Of a stretch of DNA of 64,000 bases, positions 1-11,739 are shown in pieces. The notes below the pieces were generated by a model that saw nothing but the letters and a program-made list of their open reading frames with translations, did no database searches and was not told where the DNA came from. The stretch's first letter is position 1, and every line of letters begins with the position of its first letter. The translations under genes and the position numbers were made by a program. The DNA lies in the NCBI GenBank assembly GCA_029204225.1, contig CM055097.1, positions 63,062,904 through 63,126,903 on the forward strand. The letters run 5' to 3'. The DNA is from Diphasiastrum complanatum (taxonomy: Eukaryota; Streptophyta; Lycopodiopsida; Lycopodiales; Lycopodiaceae).

Positions 1-602
1 TTCTTGAAGGATTCGCAAAATTTATCTTTCTTAAAACTTCAGCCATCTTTAGCAAGGATTTGGAGGATTACCAATGCTAGAGCATGCTAGATTGATCTCT
101 ACTCAAAAATCAGCATTTTTGCATGTGTAGAATTGATCTTTTGTAGGTCAAAACTCAATATAGGGTTAGATACTCGATCAATTCCGATTTCACACTTGGC
201 TTACTGGAATTAGATGATTTTTGGTGCATTAGGAAGGTCTCATTGGATTCTACAAGAAGATATACCAAGTTTCTAAAAATTGCATGTAGAATTTGAGATA
301 TTCAATTTTTTGTTATTTTGTCAAAACCCTAATTTTGATTGGATCTCTAGTTTGTGAGGTTACTGAACTTCATTTGAGTGTGTTTCAATCTTAGGAAGTG
401 ACAAGAATCATTAGATTGAGGATAGATCATAGGTTGATCAAGATTTCACTATTCTATGTGTTGATTTTCTAGTTAGAAGTGCTAGAAGAGATTTGAGAGG
501 TTCCATATCTTTGTGATTTCTTCTTGAGTTCATTTGTTGACATTCAAGAGAGTGCTTTGTGCATTGGAACAGGTTGAAAGAAGAAGATCAGGTCACTTCA
601 AC

Positions 603-2235
603 ATGGCTACAAGTGGAGGCTTTATGTTGGAGAGCAATGATAGGCTTACCTCAATCAACTATTCTACTTGAAAGGTGAGGATGGAGTCCTTATTGGAGAT
701 GAATGAGTTGATGGAGATTGTTGTAGGTTTGGAGGAGAGACCAGCAACTCAACAAGATCAAGTGAGGTATGACAAGAGAGCAAAGAAAGCTCTACACATG
801 ATCAAGATGAATGTTACCAATTAACTTCTCAAGGAAGTTGGTAAGTGCACATCATCTTTGGAGGCTTGGGAAGCTTTGAAGAAGCTTTATGAATCCAAGT
901 CTACATCAAGAGTGCTTACTCAGGAGGCAAATCTTTCAAAGTTTGCAAAAGAAGGAAGAGAGTACTCATGCTTTTGTTTTGAGGGTTAAGGCATTCAATG
1001 ATGAGTTAGCATGTATTGATGAAAGCATTAAGGAGGTAGAGCTTGTTCAAGTTATACTTAATAGCTTGTTGGATGATCATGCTAATCTTGTTCAAAGTTT
1101 TGCTATTCGAAAGACTTTGTCAAGTATTGTGGATTTGCAAGAGATCTTGGTGAATGAGGAGTATAGGCTTCAATCAAGAGGAGGTGGATCTACATCAACA
1201 TCTCATTATGAAGAGGATGCTATGTTCATCAAAGGCAAGTTCAAGGGCAAAGGCAAAGGCAAGTGGTCTAAAGGGCAAGATCAAGGTGAGACTTCTTCTT
1301 TTGGCAAAAAGAAAGATAAGTCTAAGTTGAAATGCTTTTATTGTGGAATCAAAGGGCATTTTGCAAATGAATGTTTGAAGAAGCAAAGAGATGAAGGTAG
1401 CAAGCAAATCAACTTTACTACTAATGATGAGGGTCTAGGTGGTGGTGATTCTCTTTTGATATGTTCATCAAGTCCAATATCAAGTGAAGGTGACAAAGAT
1501 TCATGGTGGATTGATAGTGGAGCTAGTTCACACATGACTAGTCACAAGGAGTTCTTTACTTCTTTGGTCACTTATGATGGAGCCAAGAAAGCAATTCACA
1601 TGGCCAATGGTGGTGAGTGTGTGATTGAAGGTATTGGTTCAATTCCTATTTGTCTCTCTACTAATAGGAAAGCAAGACTTGATGGTGTTCTTTACATTCC
1701 TTCACTTTCAAAGAATTTGTTAAGTGTTGGTCAAATGATAAAGAAAGGATACATGGTAAAGTTTGGTGGTGATGCTTGTTTCATTACAAAGGAAGAAATC
1801 TTGGTTGCTAGGGGCAATAGACAAGGTAGACTTTTCAAGCTTGATGCTTTTGTTATGGCTAACAAAAAGGATGAAATGGAAAAGGAGATTGGTCTCAACT
1901 TTCCAAAGTTACCTTTTAGCATCAATAAGATTGGTGGATCTTATGCAAAGTCTAACAAGCTTCCTTATGCTAGATCTAGGTCAAGATCTAATATGCTTCT
2001 TGGAGATGTTCATCTTTGTGCTAACTTGGCTAGTCTTGAGGATAATGATGGTGTTTCAATGGTTCTTCATGGCAAGTGCAAGCATGAAAAAGGTAAGGAA
2101 AGAGCTAACTTCATCAATGGAGGTGAAGGTTCTTCCTTGGAAAAGATTGTTGTTAATGATTCCTTTGGTCATATGTCAAAAGATGTTGCTAGGTGCATGC
2201 ATGAAGGAGGTGGTTCTTCTAAATTCTTTTGTGAA
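603..2235 (+). pseudogene. Copia A gag-protease region, broken
   Basis: The ATG at 603 opens a gag of the plant copia type (DUF4219/UBN2-like start, motif SNDRLTS). Relative to copy B, TGG has become a TGA stop at 669-671 and GAA a TAA stop at 822-824; the frame shifts by one near 900-925. From 889 it is open. A CCHC zinc knuckle (CFYCGIKGHFANEC) lies at about 1333-1375 and the protease active site WWIDSGASSHMT at about 1504-1540. It continues to a degenerate GAG-pre-integrase segment (SNKLPYARSRSRS, near 1950-1990) without its zinc ligands. A small deletion near 2232-2236 relative to copy C shifts the frame into the next segment. Confidence 0.8.
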
Positions 2236-4180
2236 GAAAGTCATTTTTCCAGCAAGTGGAGTCACATGTCTTCATAAAGAGAGTAGATCAAATGGTTCTA
2301 TCAAGAGACTTGGTGAGGAAGATAGTCACAAGTCAAGAAGAAGAGAAGTATGTGAAGAATTCAAAGTAGGATGTACTTTGAATGATGTCATTGTGAATGA
2401 TAGTGAGGGAGAATCATTATCAAATGAGTCATTTCCTAAAACATTGAATAGAAGTTCTTGTTTGAAAAAAGAGAGTACTTCAATCATCCTTATGTTGAAG
2501 GTACTAATCATATTTTTCATGGCTTCTAATGTTTTTGAGGTTTCTACTTTTTATGATGCAATCATTAAGAGGGAGTCTTATGAAGGAAAGAGAAATGGAA
2601 GATTGGTTCTTGGGAAGATCCAAGACATGGATCTCACATCTCTTCATCAACTCAAAGGATTCTATGATTGTGAATTGATCACTCATGATCGAGATGACAA
2701 AAGGTTGGTTGGAGAAGACTACATGGAGCAAATCGAGAGGCAATTTCTTCAAGCCAAGGGAGATCTCATTGGTGAGCTTATTGAGGTTTGTTATGGACTC
2801 AAGAGGGCTGAATTTCTTAGGTTTTATACTCATCTTCACCTACTCTACTTCATGTTGGATGGAAAGTTTGGAATCTATCTTTTGATTTATGATGATGACA
2901 TTGGTGACATTGTTTTCACTAACCTTTGTGGAAATTCGAGATCAAGCATTGATGAGATCTTGTTGGATCTAGATCATATGTTTGAGAGAGAGTATTTCCA
3001 GAGGTTCAGGTCTGAAGATATTCATATTTTTGATAACTTTGATGATCAAGAGAAAGGTAAGCAAGTGGAAGCGACACACTTTGCTTTATTCACATGTTTT
3101 GAAGAATTTTCTTGTGTAGATGATGCTATGCAAGTGGATATTGGTTCTCATGTTTTTCATAATGAAAAAGCAAGTAATGGATCTGGAAAACAAAGTTTGT
3201 TCAATTACTTTAATGATCAAGAGGAAGATCAAGAGGTTGGTCTCAAAGGGCTTCAACAACACAAAAGGAAAGGTGGCAATTTGGAGCTAGTCAAGAGCAT
3301 CAAAGGAGAGGTAATTGGCAAAGATGTTATGGATCTGTTTTTGCAACTTATTGAAGACTCAAGTAAGGTCAAAGGAGCAGCAAGGAAGTGTTGTTCAAGT
3401 TTACTTTACTTGTTCTATCTCATGTTTGAGCTATTTCATGTGGATGTGTGCAAATTGTCAAGATATGAACAAACTAGCTACATTGTCTTGCAATATCTTA
3501 TTGTTGGAGTTGTACTAGCATTCTTGGCTGGTTTTGCTGATGGAAATGAAGTTATTAGAGGTTCATTATGTCACTCGTCCATGGCTAAGTTCTCAAGTGT
3601 TGAGCTAATTGGTGTCAATACTTGGAGATTGTCAATTTTTGGTGAATTCATGGTCATTTTCTTGTGTCAAGTAGATCTTGAAGATGGACTAGTACAACCT
3701 ACTTGGTTTATGGAGTCATGTGGTGCTGGATTTGCATCATTAATGTACTCACCTACTCATGGATTTCCAAGGTTTGATGGTTTCTTGTGGCAAGATGGAG
3801 ATGGAGGCTCATTCATGGAGTTTTATTGTGGAGACATATCAAGAAAGGACAAAGTTGGAGGAGACAAGCAAGCAAATGGTCATCACTCACATTTATTGTT
3901 TGGTTGCTGTAATTTTCCAGAGAGTTCAAAGTTTGAAACATGGAGGAATCATTTCATTCACATTCTATTTGGTTCTTCATGTTCTAGTTATATCTTGATG
4001 TGTAAAATTGATGTAAGAAATAGTGAAGCATCCAATTTGGACACTATTCTCTATATCAATTATGAAAGATACTTTAGAACCTTAGAAAGAAGATCTATAC
4101 TTAGTATGGAGATCATTCTAAAGTTATATCAAAGATCTATTGTCAAAATTATGCCAAAACTAGTTGAAGAGGGAGTGTGA
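2236..4180 (+). CDS. Mosaic open frame replacing copia pol (accessory ORF)
   Basis: An uninterrupted frame (open from 1763 in this phase) that ends at TGA 4178-4180, inside the 3' LTR. No start codon of its own is evident; in copy C the same segment continues from the gag-protease side. No integrase DDE core is visible. A segment near 2700-2950 looks like copia RT beyond its first Asp (EDYMEQ, CYGLKRA, then LIYDDDIGD), but the catalytic YVDD is not kept. The rest, including KGAARKCCSSLLYLFYL and CKIDVRNSEAS, matches no family I recognise. Copies B and C share these blocks in the same order, so the segment is a family trait. Function unknown; it could be a heavily rearranged pol, captured sequence, or a real non-autonomous product. 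Confidence 0.55.
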
Positions 4181-4829
4181 GAGATTTCAATTAGTTTAGT
4201 CTAGTTTAGTCACATTTTGGTAAATTGTCAATAAGAGGCCAAAACTCATTTGAGACTTAGAGATAAACTATTTGAGGTTATATTAGTTTGAAATACATTC
4301 AATAAACACTTTTTGAAAGTGTGGGAAAGCTGGTAGTCGAGTTTGAGAGAGATTCAAATTTGAACTTTGGGTACATTGAATTTAGACCCAAAAATAGTAG
4401 GGTTTACATTTTGGAGGGAAAGCCAAGTGGCCAAATAGGGTTTGAAAACTCCATAAAACGATGTAACTCGTGGAGAGACACATCTTCTCTCTTCTATCTC
4501 TCATTTCATCATCATACATGGTTTTCTTTGGGTTCTACTACTCATTGGTGCACTATCTTGATGTTATCTTGCAATCTTGTGTGTAGAATGATCATTTATT
4601 GCTATTTTCGGTTCCACATGTGTGAAATACAGTAGGGTACTGTAATTGTACGGACAAAAAACATATTTTATGTTTTGGTTCATGTTTGATCAATATTTCT
4701 TAGAGTTTGCATCTCATTTTGTATGTAGATGCTGATTTTTCTACATTGGCAGGATTGTTGGTTTGCTCCTTATTGTAACCAAAGATTTGGGACTTGGATT
4801 GGATCTTGAATGATCTGAAATCCTTCACA
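4176..4829 (+). repeat. 3' LTR of copia A
   Basis: Begins TGTGAGAG after a purine tract and ends CCTTCACA, giving near-perfect terminal inverted repeats. It is colinear with both LTRs of copy B throughout, including a block near 4420-4445 (AAGCCAAGTGGCCAAATAGG). The ORF stop codon lies inside it. The matching target duplication would be GAGAA (4830-4834), but the other side is outside the window. Confidence 0.85.
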
Positions 4830-5484
4830 GAGAATACCTCTCTTGCACTGATGCACTGATCTGGGAAATAGAAGCGCTAAAAATTGTTGTTGTAAACTTA
4901 TTTCAGAAAAAATAGAGTTGCGACATTCTGCCTATGGTGTGTAAATGTGAATAATTTTGATGCTTGCTTACAACAGATATACTTCTGCTATTATTAAACA
5001 TTATATATTGTTCATAAACTTACATCAGATCTACAGTGTCAGTTTGTTGCCCGGAAGATGATTGATTGTAGTATGAAGCAATAACTACAACTACACCAAT
5101 CGACTCTATCCGAGCCTTTCGACCTCGGAACTATTTCTTGCAGTTTTCAACAAGTCCTTCAAATTAACACAAACGAAATCTAATGGTTCTAACAAAGCAC
5201 AAGGGGAAATCACATGTATCATGTGAGCCCCACTTTGGTCAAACTTAGATTCCTTATTGCAACTTGAGTTTGTGACTTTGGGCCTCTACATTATTTATTT
5301 ACACCTAGGGCCCAAGTTTCTAGGAAACAATTTGAAATAACCTAGCACTGTGCTCATTGGGTTGGTGGGCTTATATGCATAGGATGCCAGTGCCCTCACA
5401 CTAATTACTCTAACTGTATAGTCTATTGTGGCGGGGTCCCACTAAGTAAGCTTAGCCATATAGTACTTTTAGTGGTGGGACCCA
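4830..5484. other. Unassigned spacer
   Basis: No coding similarity seen on either strand. The only structure noted is a pair of short similar blocks (GGGGTCCCACTAAGT near 5435 and GTGGGACCCACTAAG near 5476). Confidence 0.5.
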
Positions 5485-5757
5485 CTAAGTGCCAAACACC
5501 TTCCTTACCCATTTCGCCCTCCTCGGATTTCCCTCTCGAGGTTTTGGCTCTGTGAGATCGGTTACTGACCAGATTCCTTCATCTTTTAGAAGTGTGTTTA
5601 TCTTGAACTTCCATATGCAGTAGATTTCACCATAAAAAACGATTGTGATCTTTGTCCGAATTGTAGTAGCCATATTGTATCTAATGGACCCGCTCTAATA
5701 CCATGTGAGTGAAAGCATGCGTAATGCACTATGCAGAAATTGTAGGCTCTAGATCAA
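5485..5757 (-). mobile_element. Copia fragment E: LTR tip, primer-binding site and gag start
   Basis: On the minus strand the order is LTR end (5757-5704, outer bases on the plus strand TGTGAGTG), a primer-binding site at 5703-5692 matching initiator tRNA-Met with one mismatch (TGGTATTAGAGC versus TGGTATCAGAGC), then an ATG at 5673. The short gag frame (5673-5485) carries the plant copia gag start pattern IWKFKINTLLKDEGIW and ends at a stop. Only about 54 bp of LTR remain before the sequence changes abruptly into element D, so this is a deletion or recombination joint. Confidence 0.65.
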
Positions 5758-7240
5758 CTATAGTGGATATAGATTTGGATCAGAGTGTGTTCTCACCATC
5801 CCCTTTGAACGAAAGTAGGCATGAATCCTACTATACCACGTGCGTGGTGCCTGTTTAAGACCATAAAGTGCCTTCTTCAAGCGACATATTTTATTTTCCT
5901 GTCCCTTTGTTACAAAGCCTTCAAGTTGATCCATGAATACCTTTTCTTCTAACTCACTATTTAGAAAAGTAGATTTCACATCCATCTGATGTAAAGGCCA
6001 ACCAAAATATAAAGCTAAAGCAACAAGTAGACGTAGAGTATTCCACTTACATACTGGCGCAAAGGTCTCCTCATAGTCAATGCCTTTACTTTGTGCATAG
6101 CCTTTGATCACCAATCTTGCCTTGTGCTTTGCTATACTTCCATCTGCATGATACTTAGTCCTGTATACCCATTTGCAACCAATGGGTTTCTTGCCAACTA
6201 GTGGTTCTACTAAGTTCCATGTGCTATGCTTAGCAATTGACTCCATCTCCTCTCCCATGGCCTTGACCCAAATGTCATCATCCTTCGCTTCACCATAAGT
6301 TGAAGGTTCTTTGCTTTGAATAATGTTAGATAGGAGAGCATAATTTTCTTCATACCTTTCAGGTTGTGTCTTCTCTCTTGTTGATCTTCGTAGCTCTCCC
6401 TGGATAGATGATCTTGGAAAGTCATCCATGTCGCGGCTCTCCAACAATCTCTCAAACCACTTAGGGAGCTTCCTGTCAAGTGATCGGCTTGTTGGTGAAA
6501 ATGTATCCCACGGTACATCCTTCTCCTTGCGTTTGTCACCTGCAACTTCAATCCTTCTTGCACCAAAAGGTTTGTCTCTACCTCTCCAACCTGTCTCTTG
6601 AGGTTGAGTAGTAGTATCTTGAGATATATCCTCTTTTTCATCACTTGGAAGGTCAATGAATGGATCATCATCAGATGGTATCCTCACTATACTATCTTTT
6701 CCACTCGATGTATCTATCTTCTCAGCATCCTTGTCCTCATACATCTTGGATTCATCAAGGATAACATCACGACTTACATAGATTTTGTTTTCCACTAGAT
6801 CAAAACATCTATAGCCCTTCACACGATCATCATATCCTAGGAATATGCATTTGATAGCTTTTACATCAAGTTTACGTCTCTCTTCCTCAAGAACGTGCAC
6901 AAAGGCCTTACATCCAAAGATTCGCAAGTGGTTCACCTTTGGTTTCTTCTTCGTGAATGCTTCCTCAAGTGTTATCTTTGGTATGACAATGGTAGGACTT
7001 CTATTTTGAAGATAGACTGCCGTACTGCATGCTTCTGACCAAAAATCTTTTGGTAGTTTCATCTCAGCTAGCATAGGTCTGGCACTTTCCACAATCGTAT
7101 GATTCTTGCGCTCAGCTACACCATTGAGAGCAGGAGTATGAGCTTGCGTAAATTGTCTTTTAATCCCACATTGATCACAAAGATCATTGAAGTCATTAGA
7201 CTTGTACTCACCTCCACTATCTGATCTTAGAACTTTGATC
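5758..7240 (-). pseudogene. Copia D integrase C-terminal half and RT N-terminal half
   Basis: Opens with the second and third catalytic regions of integrase (SDSGGEY, then NGVAERKNHTI, near 7230-7095). The GKxxYEAF-like region (LEEAFTKKKPKVNHLRIFG) and a charged linker follow. RT begins near 6250 with WVKAMGEEMESI, CKWVYRTKYHADGSI, YEETFAPV, LHQMDVKSTFLN and ALYGLKQAPRTWY, and ends at DPNLYPL before the catalytic YVDD and all of RNase H. A truncated gene with no 3' end. Confidence 0.85.
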
Positions 7241-8187
7241 TTCCTACCTGTAGATTTTTGACCAATGCTTTGAAGCTTTTGAAATTGTCAAATGCATCTG
7301 ATTTCTTCTTCAAAAAGTAGATCCACGTCTTACGTGACATATCATCAATAAAAGTCATGAAATAGAAGGCTTTACCTAAGGACATGGTCCTCATAGCCCC
7401 ACATAAATCTATGTGGATTAAATCTAGGATGTTCTTTGTTCTTGCAACACCACCTTTATTGAACTTCTCTCGATGCTGCTTCCCATATACACAAGATTCG
7501 CACATCGATTTCAAGTGATCTTCTATGGTAGGCAATCCTGTTACCATCTCCAATTTTCTCATCAAATTGAGGCTTCCTAGGTTCAAGTGACCAAGCCTCT
7601 TATGCCACAACTCAGTTTGCGATGGAATGGACGATACAAGTCCATGTTGGCCCTTGATTGTAGCATTCAACCTGTACAATTTTGTATTGGGCTCCCTTAC
7701 TCCACCTGCAATAACTTTGAACTTTTGGTTCACATATTTCACAAAGCAACAATCATGGGCGAATTCTACTTTCAACTTTTGATCAGTAATGACTGCAACA
7801 GAAAGTAGATTTTTCTTCAAACTTGGTACGTAAAGTACCTCCCTGATCATCCTGCTTTTGCCATCAGGCAGTTGGGATTGAAACAATGCCTATCCCCTTG
7901 ATCTTGCACAAATCGCCATTTGCTTGTGAAACGGACGTTCCATTAACCAACACTTTCAAGCTATTGAACCAATTCTCATTACCTGTCATGTGTCTTGTGG
8001 ATTCCGAGTCAATATACCACACTTGATCATCTTGATTAGATGACAATGCAGATATGAAGATGCTAGAGTCTTCAATCTCACCCTCATCGACAAGGTTACC
8101 TGCTTGCTTTGGTTTCCCCTTGTCTTGTTCCGCCAAGAATTTGTGACATTCACTCTTCCAATGGCCCTTCTTACACAACGAAAGCAC
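7227..8187 (-). pseudogene. Copia D protease and integrase N-terminal half
   Basis: The first frame (8187-7864) holds the end of the zinc knuckle and a protease region where the usual DSGA is DSES (WYIDSESTRHMTG), so activity is doubtful. After a frameshift near 7870 the next frame (7886-7227) has the protease C-terminal pattern (EVLYVPSLKKNLLSV), the GAG-pre-integrase zinc region (LWHKRLGHLN ... CESCVYGKQHR) and the start of the integrase core (DLIHIDLCGAM, FIDDMSRKTWIYFLKKK). It stops at 7227, where the frame shifts again. Confidence 0.8.
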
Positions 8188-8903
8188 TTGCCTTTCTCCT
8201 TGGTCTTACTGGAAGATCCCTCATCCTCCTGAGACTTGACAAACTTCTTCTTGCCCTTGTCCTTGCCTTGTTTTTGGCATGTCGCAAGTGCCTGATCGTC
8301 AGTATTTTGACGTCTAGCTTTCACCATTTCTCGTCGTTGCTCTTTTTGCATCAAGATTCCTGTGAGCTCGTCAAAGGTTGACAATCTTTCTCTTGATGCT
8401 ATTCCGCTCACAAACATCTGATAGGATTATGCAATGCCGCACAATGCATTGTGCACCAACTCCACATCACGTATGCGCTCACCAATAGAATGCAGTTCAT
8501 CCCTCATTGTCTTGGTTCTGGTCATGTACGTCTGAATGTGTTCTCCTTGTTCAATTCGGGCACTATTCAGTTTTTACTTCAGAAATATGATTCTTGACGG
8601 ATTTGACGTCTCGAACTGCTCCTTTAGCACATACCATGCCTGTCTGGGTGTAACAACATCACAAATGTGGGTAATGATGTGATCCTTCACTGACAAGTTA
8701 ATAAAGGTCAAGGCTTTTCTCATCTTTTTGTCGAACACTTTGATATCCGCTTCATTTGGCGGCCTTCTCTCATCACCTGTGACGACTTCCCACACATCTT
8801 TCTCTATCAGTATGTTTTTCATTTTGAATTTCCACACTGCATAGTTGGAAATCCCATCCAATTTGCTACTTTCACTCAAAATGGACTCTCTTATGTTTGC
8901 CAT
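8188..8903 (-). pseudogene. Copia D gag
   Basis: Starts at the ATG at 8903. The first 110 codons carry the copia gag start pattern (LDGISNYAVWKFKMKNIL) and stop at 8574. The UBN2-type continuation resumes in other frames (EQGEHIQTYMTRTKTMRDEL, then RERLSTFDELTGILMQKEQR near 8390-8330). A lysine-rich linker leads to a zinc-knuckle remnant (GKCFRC) split by a frameshift near 8190, the second half (KKGHWKSECHKF) lying in the next frame. Non-functional as it stands. Confidence 0.75.
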
Positions 8904-10192
8904 CGCAAAACTGCTTGAAACTTCTGCCGTAGGCTAAAAACAGTATGTCGAGGCCAACAGTGATGTCAGAAGTTGAAAATAATGACCTGCACTTTTTTCC
9001 TTACCAGGCCACTCGCCGCTTTCCCACCAATTCAAAAGCCAAATCAGCGTCGTCTTCCGAAATGCACTCAGTCGTCAACTCCCAACTACGTGCCCAGTGG
9101 AATGGTGAAATCACTTTTGACGCACTCTGAACACTTTCTCCGCTGCAATGACTCTTTTTTGCTGTACCGTACTTGCAAGTACAGTCCAGGTGCCCTTCGT
9201 TTGGAGGTTATAGTCTTTCATTTTGGTCAAAACGGGCAAATGACCCAAAAATAGGGATTTTCTTTGTTTTTGAACTGTTTCTTCACCTTGAAAAAACTTC
9301 ACTCTTCACTTGTGAAGGGACCCAACTCCAATTTCAGTATGAGAATTTTTAATGAAGTTGAAGGCCAAAATACACTTCAATTCTTCAAGGCCCACTTCAG
9401 TTAAATCCAACGATAGGTTTCAATTATGTGGTCTAGATGCAATTAATCATGTCCGTCGATCGTTGTGGAGATGATCTTGTGAAATTCCTTGCATCGGTGC
9501 GTCGAACTACACTTCTGAAGCCGTTGGACACTTCAAAACACTAAGCTGCTGCCCCGTTCGTCGCGCGTGAGCTCCACGCTCCTCTCTGTCTACTGCCACG
9601 TCTCCCCAAACTGATTTTTGCTTGATCAATTTCGTTTTTGGATCGATTTGAGCATGATCTAAGGCCTAGAGCAGGTTGCCCTACTGATACCAAGTCTGTA
9701 GAGTGTTCAATCATGAAATTCTGTGGAGAAACGGTGATTTTAGCTCAACTTGACAAAGTGGCTTTTTTTCACCTTCTACCGCAAATGTGCTAGGTTAACT
9801 GTCTGGAGACAAATCTCTGACATAAACTTCAGAATATCTCCATGGCTGGTTGACAATGTAATTAGCTTCCTTCCTGTCCTTACGACATCCAAAATGGTGC
9901 ACAAACAATGAAGAAATCACCAGTTATGTATAAAAAACCGTAACCCCAAACCCAATTTTAATTTTCAACTGCTTTCAAAATTGTCAATTTTTTCACTAAT
10001 TTTTTTCTTGTCTGATGCTATGCACAGGCTAATAATCCCTCTGCTGAGCTTGGCAGGCCTCTATAAACCATAAACCGTGCACCAGTGCTTCTCTTTCCGT
10101 CTTCAACCCACCGTAAATTTCGAACTCTCAGAAGACAGTTCTCCCTAAGCTCTCTTCAACGACGATGTTGTACTGTGTACACTCCCTGTATG

Positions 10193-10204
10193 GCTCTGAT
10201 ACCA
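10193..10204 (-). other. Primer-binding site (initiator tRNA-Met type) and LTR edge
   Basis: The minus strand reads TGGTATCAGAGC, the standard copia primer-binding site. On the plus side the next bases (10205, TCTTAGAATTTG) look like an LTR edge whose usual TG has mutated. The LTR would extend right from 10205, but I cannot fix its far end or find a second copy. Confidence 0.55.
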
Positions 10205-11739
10205 TCTTAGAATTTGCTTTGCACAGAAAAACAGATCATGCTACACAGTAACACAGAAAGAAAAACACTCTCCACAGCAAGCTCACATAGCAACGGTATT
10301 TTTCAAAATGAAATTACACTATACATATAGTTGTTCACTCAGACAACCCATGCATGACCCAGGTTGTCGTTGGCGGCATGGTGCTACTCCATGACAAAAT
10401 ACTAAATTGCCAAGAAATATTGTCTATACACAGCCAACTTAGCTTGTATACCTAGCCAAAGTGCAAATAGTTGTAGTAGAGTACCCATACGAGGCTGAGA
10501 AAAATGAAATCACTAGGAACTAGACAAAAGGAAAAAAAAAAAAAAGGTTTGAAAAAGACTTGACTTTTGAAGGATGATCAAAACTAAATGATATGAGTGA
10601 AGAAGCAATTATAAGGTCTACAAATGAGCTGGAGCCTGGAGCATTTTCAAAATGTCATAGAAAAAGTAGTTGATTGAATTTTTATTTAATTAATGATTTT
10701 AAGCTTTGAATTACTATAGGACGGTTGATCTTATCAAAGCTAGGTTGCCATCATGATTAGAAATATATGAGATGATGGAAAAATTATTAGGCCGAAATTC
10801 CACTTGATTTAAAATAAAGGTTGCTTAACTTATGTCATTATACAACATCATTGTAAGGCACTATACCAATTCATGAAGATTTAAGGTTAACATCACGTCT
10901 AAAAGAATATAAAAATGCTACGTGATGTTCAAATGATAGTTACAACCATGGATTGGCCAATGATTTAAGAACTTTCCTTGTCAATGAGTTGATATGAGTA
11001 ACAATTACTAGTAGAAATTCACCAGTTGCTAAATTTCATAGTTTGACATTACCTTCTAGCAAAAATATGTATCCCATATTTCTTGGACATCCACGGAAAC
11101 AAGCAACTTTTAATTAACATGACTGCATTGTTGGAAAGGTCACCATTCATAATTAATATCAAATGGTAAACTTGTGGCTTTTTTGGGAGAAGATTCACAT
11201 CTCTACATCTAGTTGATGTAGAGATGGTGAAAGAATCATTAATTTTCACCTATGATGATTAAAGTAAAGAATACTTCAACATACACATGTTTTTTGTGAG
11301 CTTATTCTAGATTGGAAATTTAAATTAGTTGATGTTCCTACTTAATATGTGAACATTGAACAAGAGTATTAGAGGAATAATATAGAAAGTGCTAGCATAA
11401 TTCTCCAATGTTACAGAAGGCATCAAGATATTGAATGCCAAAATTTCTCATCAAGATCCCTTCCAAATTGCATGATAGACTTTAGCTTTTAACAACTTGC
11501 ACACTAAAGTAGAGCTTAAGAATATAAATATCTCATCACTCAAGATATCCCAAATTTTAGAGCAAGCTAGAGAGCTCTTTGAGCATTATGAAAAAATTCT
11601 TCCCTAAAGATATGATGACCTTCAATGAATCCAAAATATTTTTATAAGCACACTATAGATTTGAGTATCAACACCAAACCCATACACCAACAAATGTACA
11701 AGACAATTCCAAATTATGCTGATAAGATTGTACAAGAAA
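10205..11739. other. Unassigned AT-rich spacer, possibly starting with an eroded LTR
   Basis: The first few hundred bases may be the LTR of element D. The rest holds a poly-A stretch near 10532-10544 and no coding similarity that I can support on either strand. Confidence 0.4.

Larger units (their letters stand above)
1..4829 (+). mobile_element. Copia family-1 element A, 5' LTR outside the window
   Basis: LTR retrotransposon of the Ty1/copia type. In order it shows an untranslated leader (1-602), gag with a zinc knuckle, an aspartic protease, a long mosaic frame replacing integrase and RT, a purine tract (4166-4175, GAAGAGGGAG) and a 3' LTR. The leader resembles that of copy B just after its primer-binding site, so the missing 5' LTR should lie immediately upstream of base 1. 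Integrase core and a working RT are absent, so A would need proteins from a relative to move. Nonsense and frameshift changes in gag show this copy is also decayed. Confidence 0.85.
5758..10204 (-). mobile_element. Copia element D, truncated inside RT
   Basis: Minus-strand copia element with, in order, a primer-binding site (10204-10193, perfect match to the initiator tRNA-Met site TGGTATCAGAGC), a long leader (10192-8904, no convincing gene), gag, protease, integrase and the first half of RT. It stops at 5758, before the YVDD motif, where it is joined to fragment E. Frameshifts separate gag, protease and integrase. Assigning the distant primer-binding site to D, rather than to another lost element, is inference from its orientation. 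Confidence 0.7.

Noticed and set aside
4321-4635. A 104-codon frame in the 3' LTR of copia A
   Set aside because: Lies wholly inside the LTR, and the colinear copy B LTRs do not keep it open.
8945-9302. Short frames in the leader of copia D
   Set aside because: They overlap each other on both strands, have random composition and are not in the gag-pol orientation.
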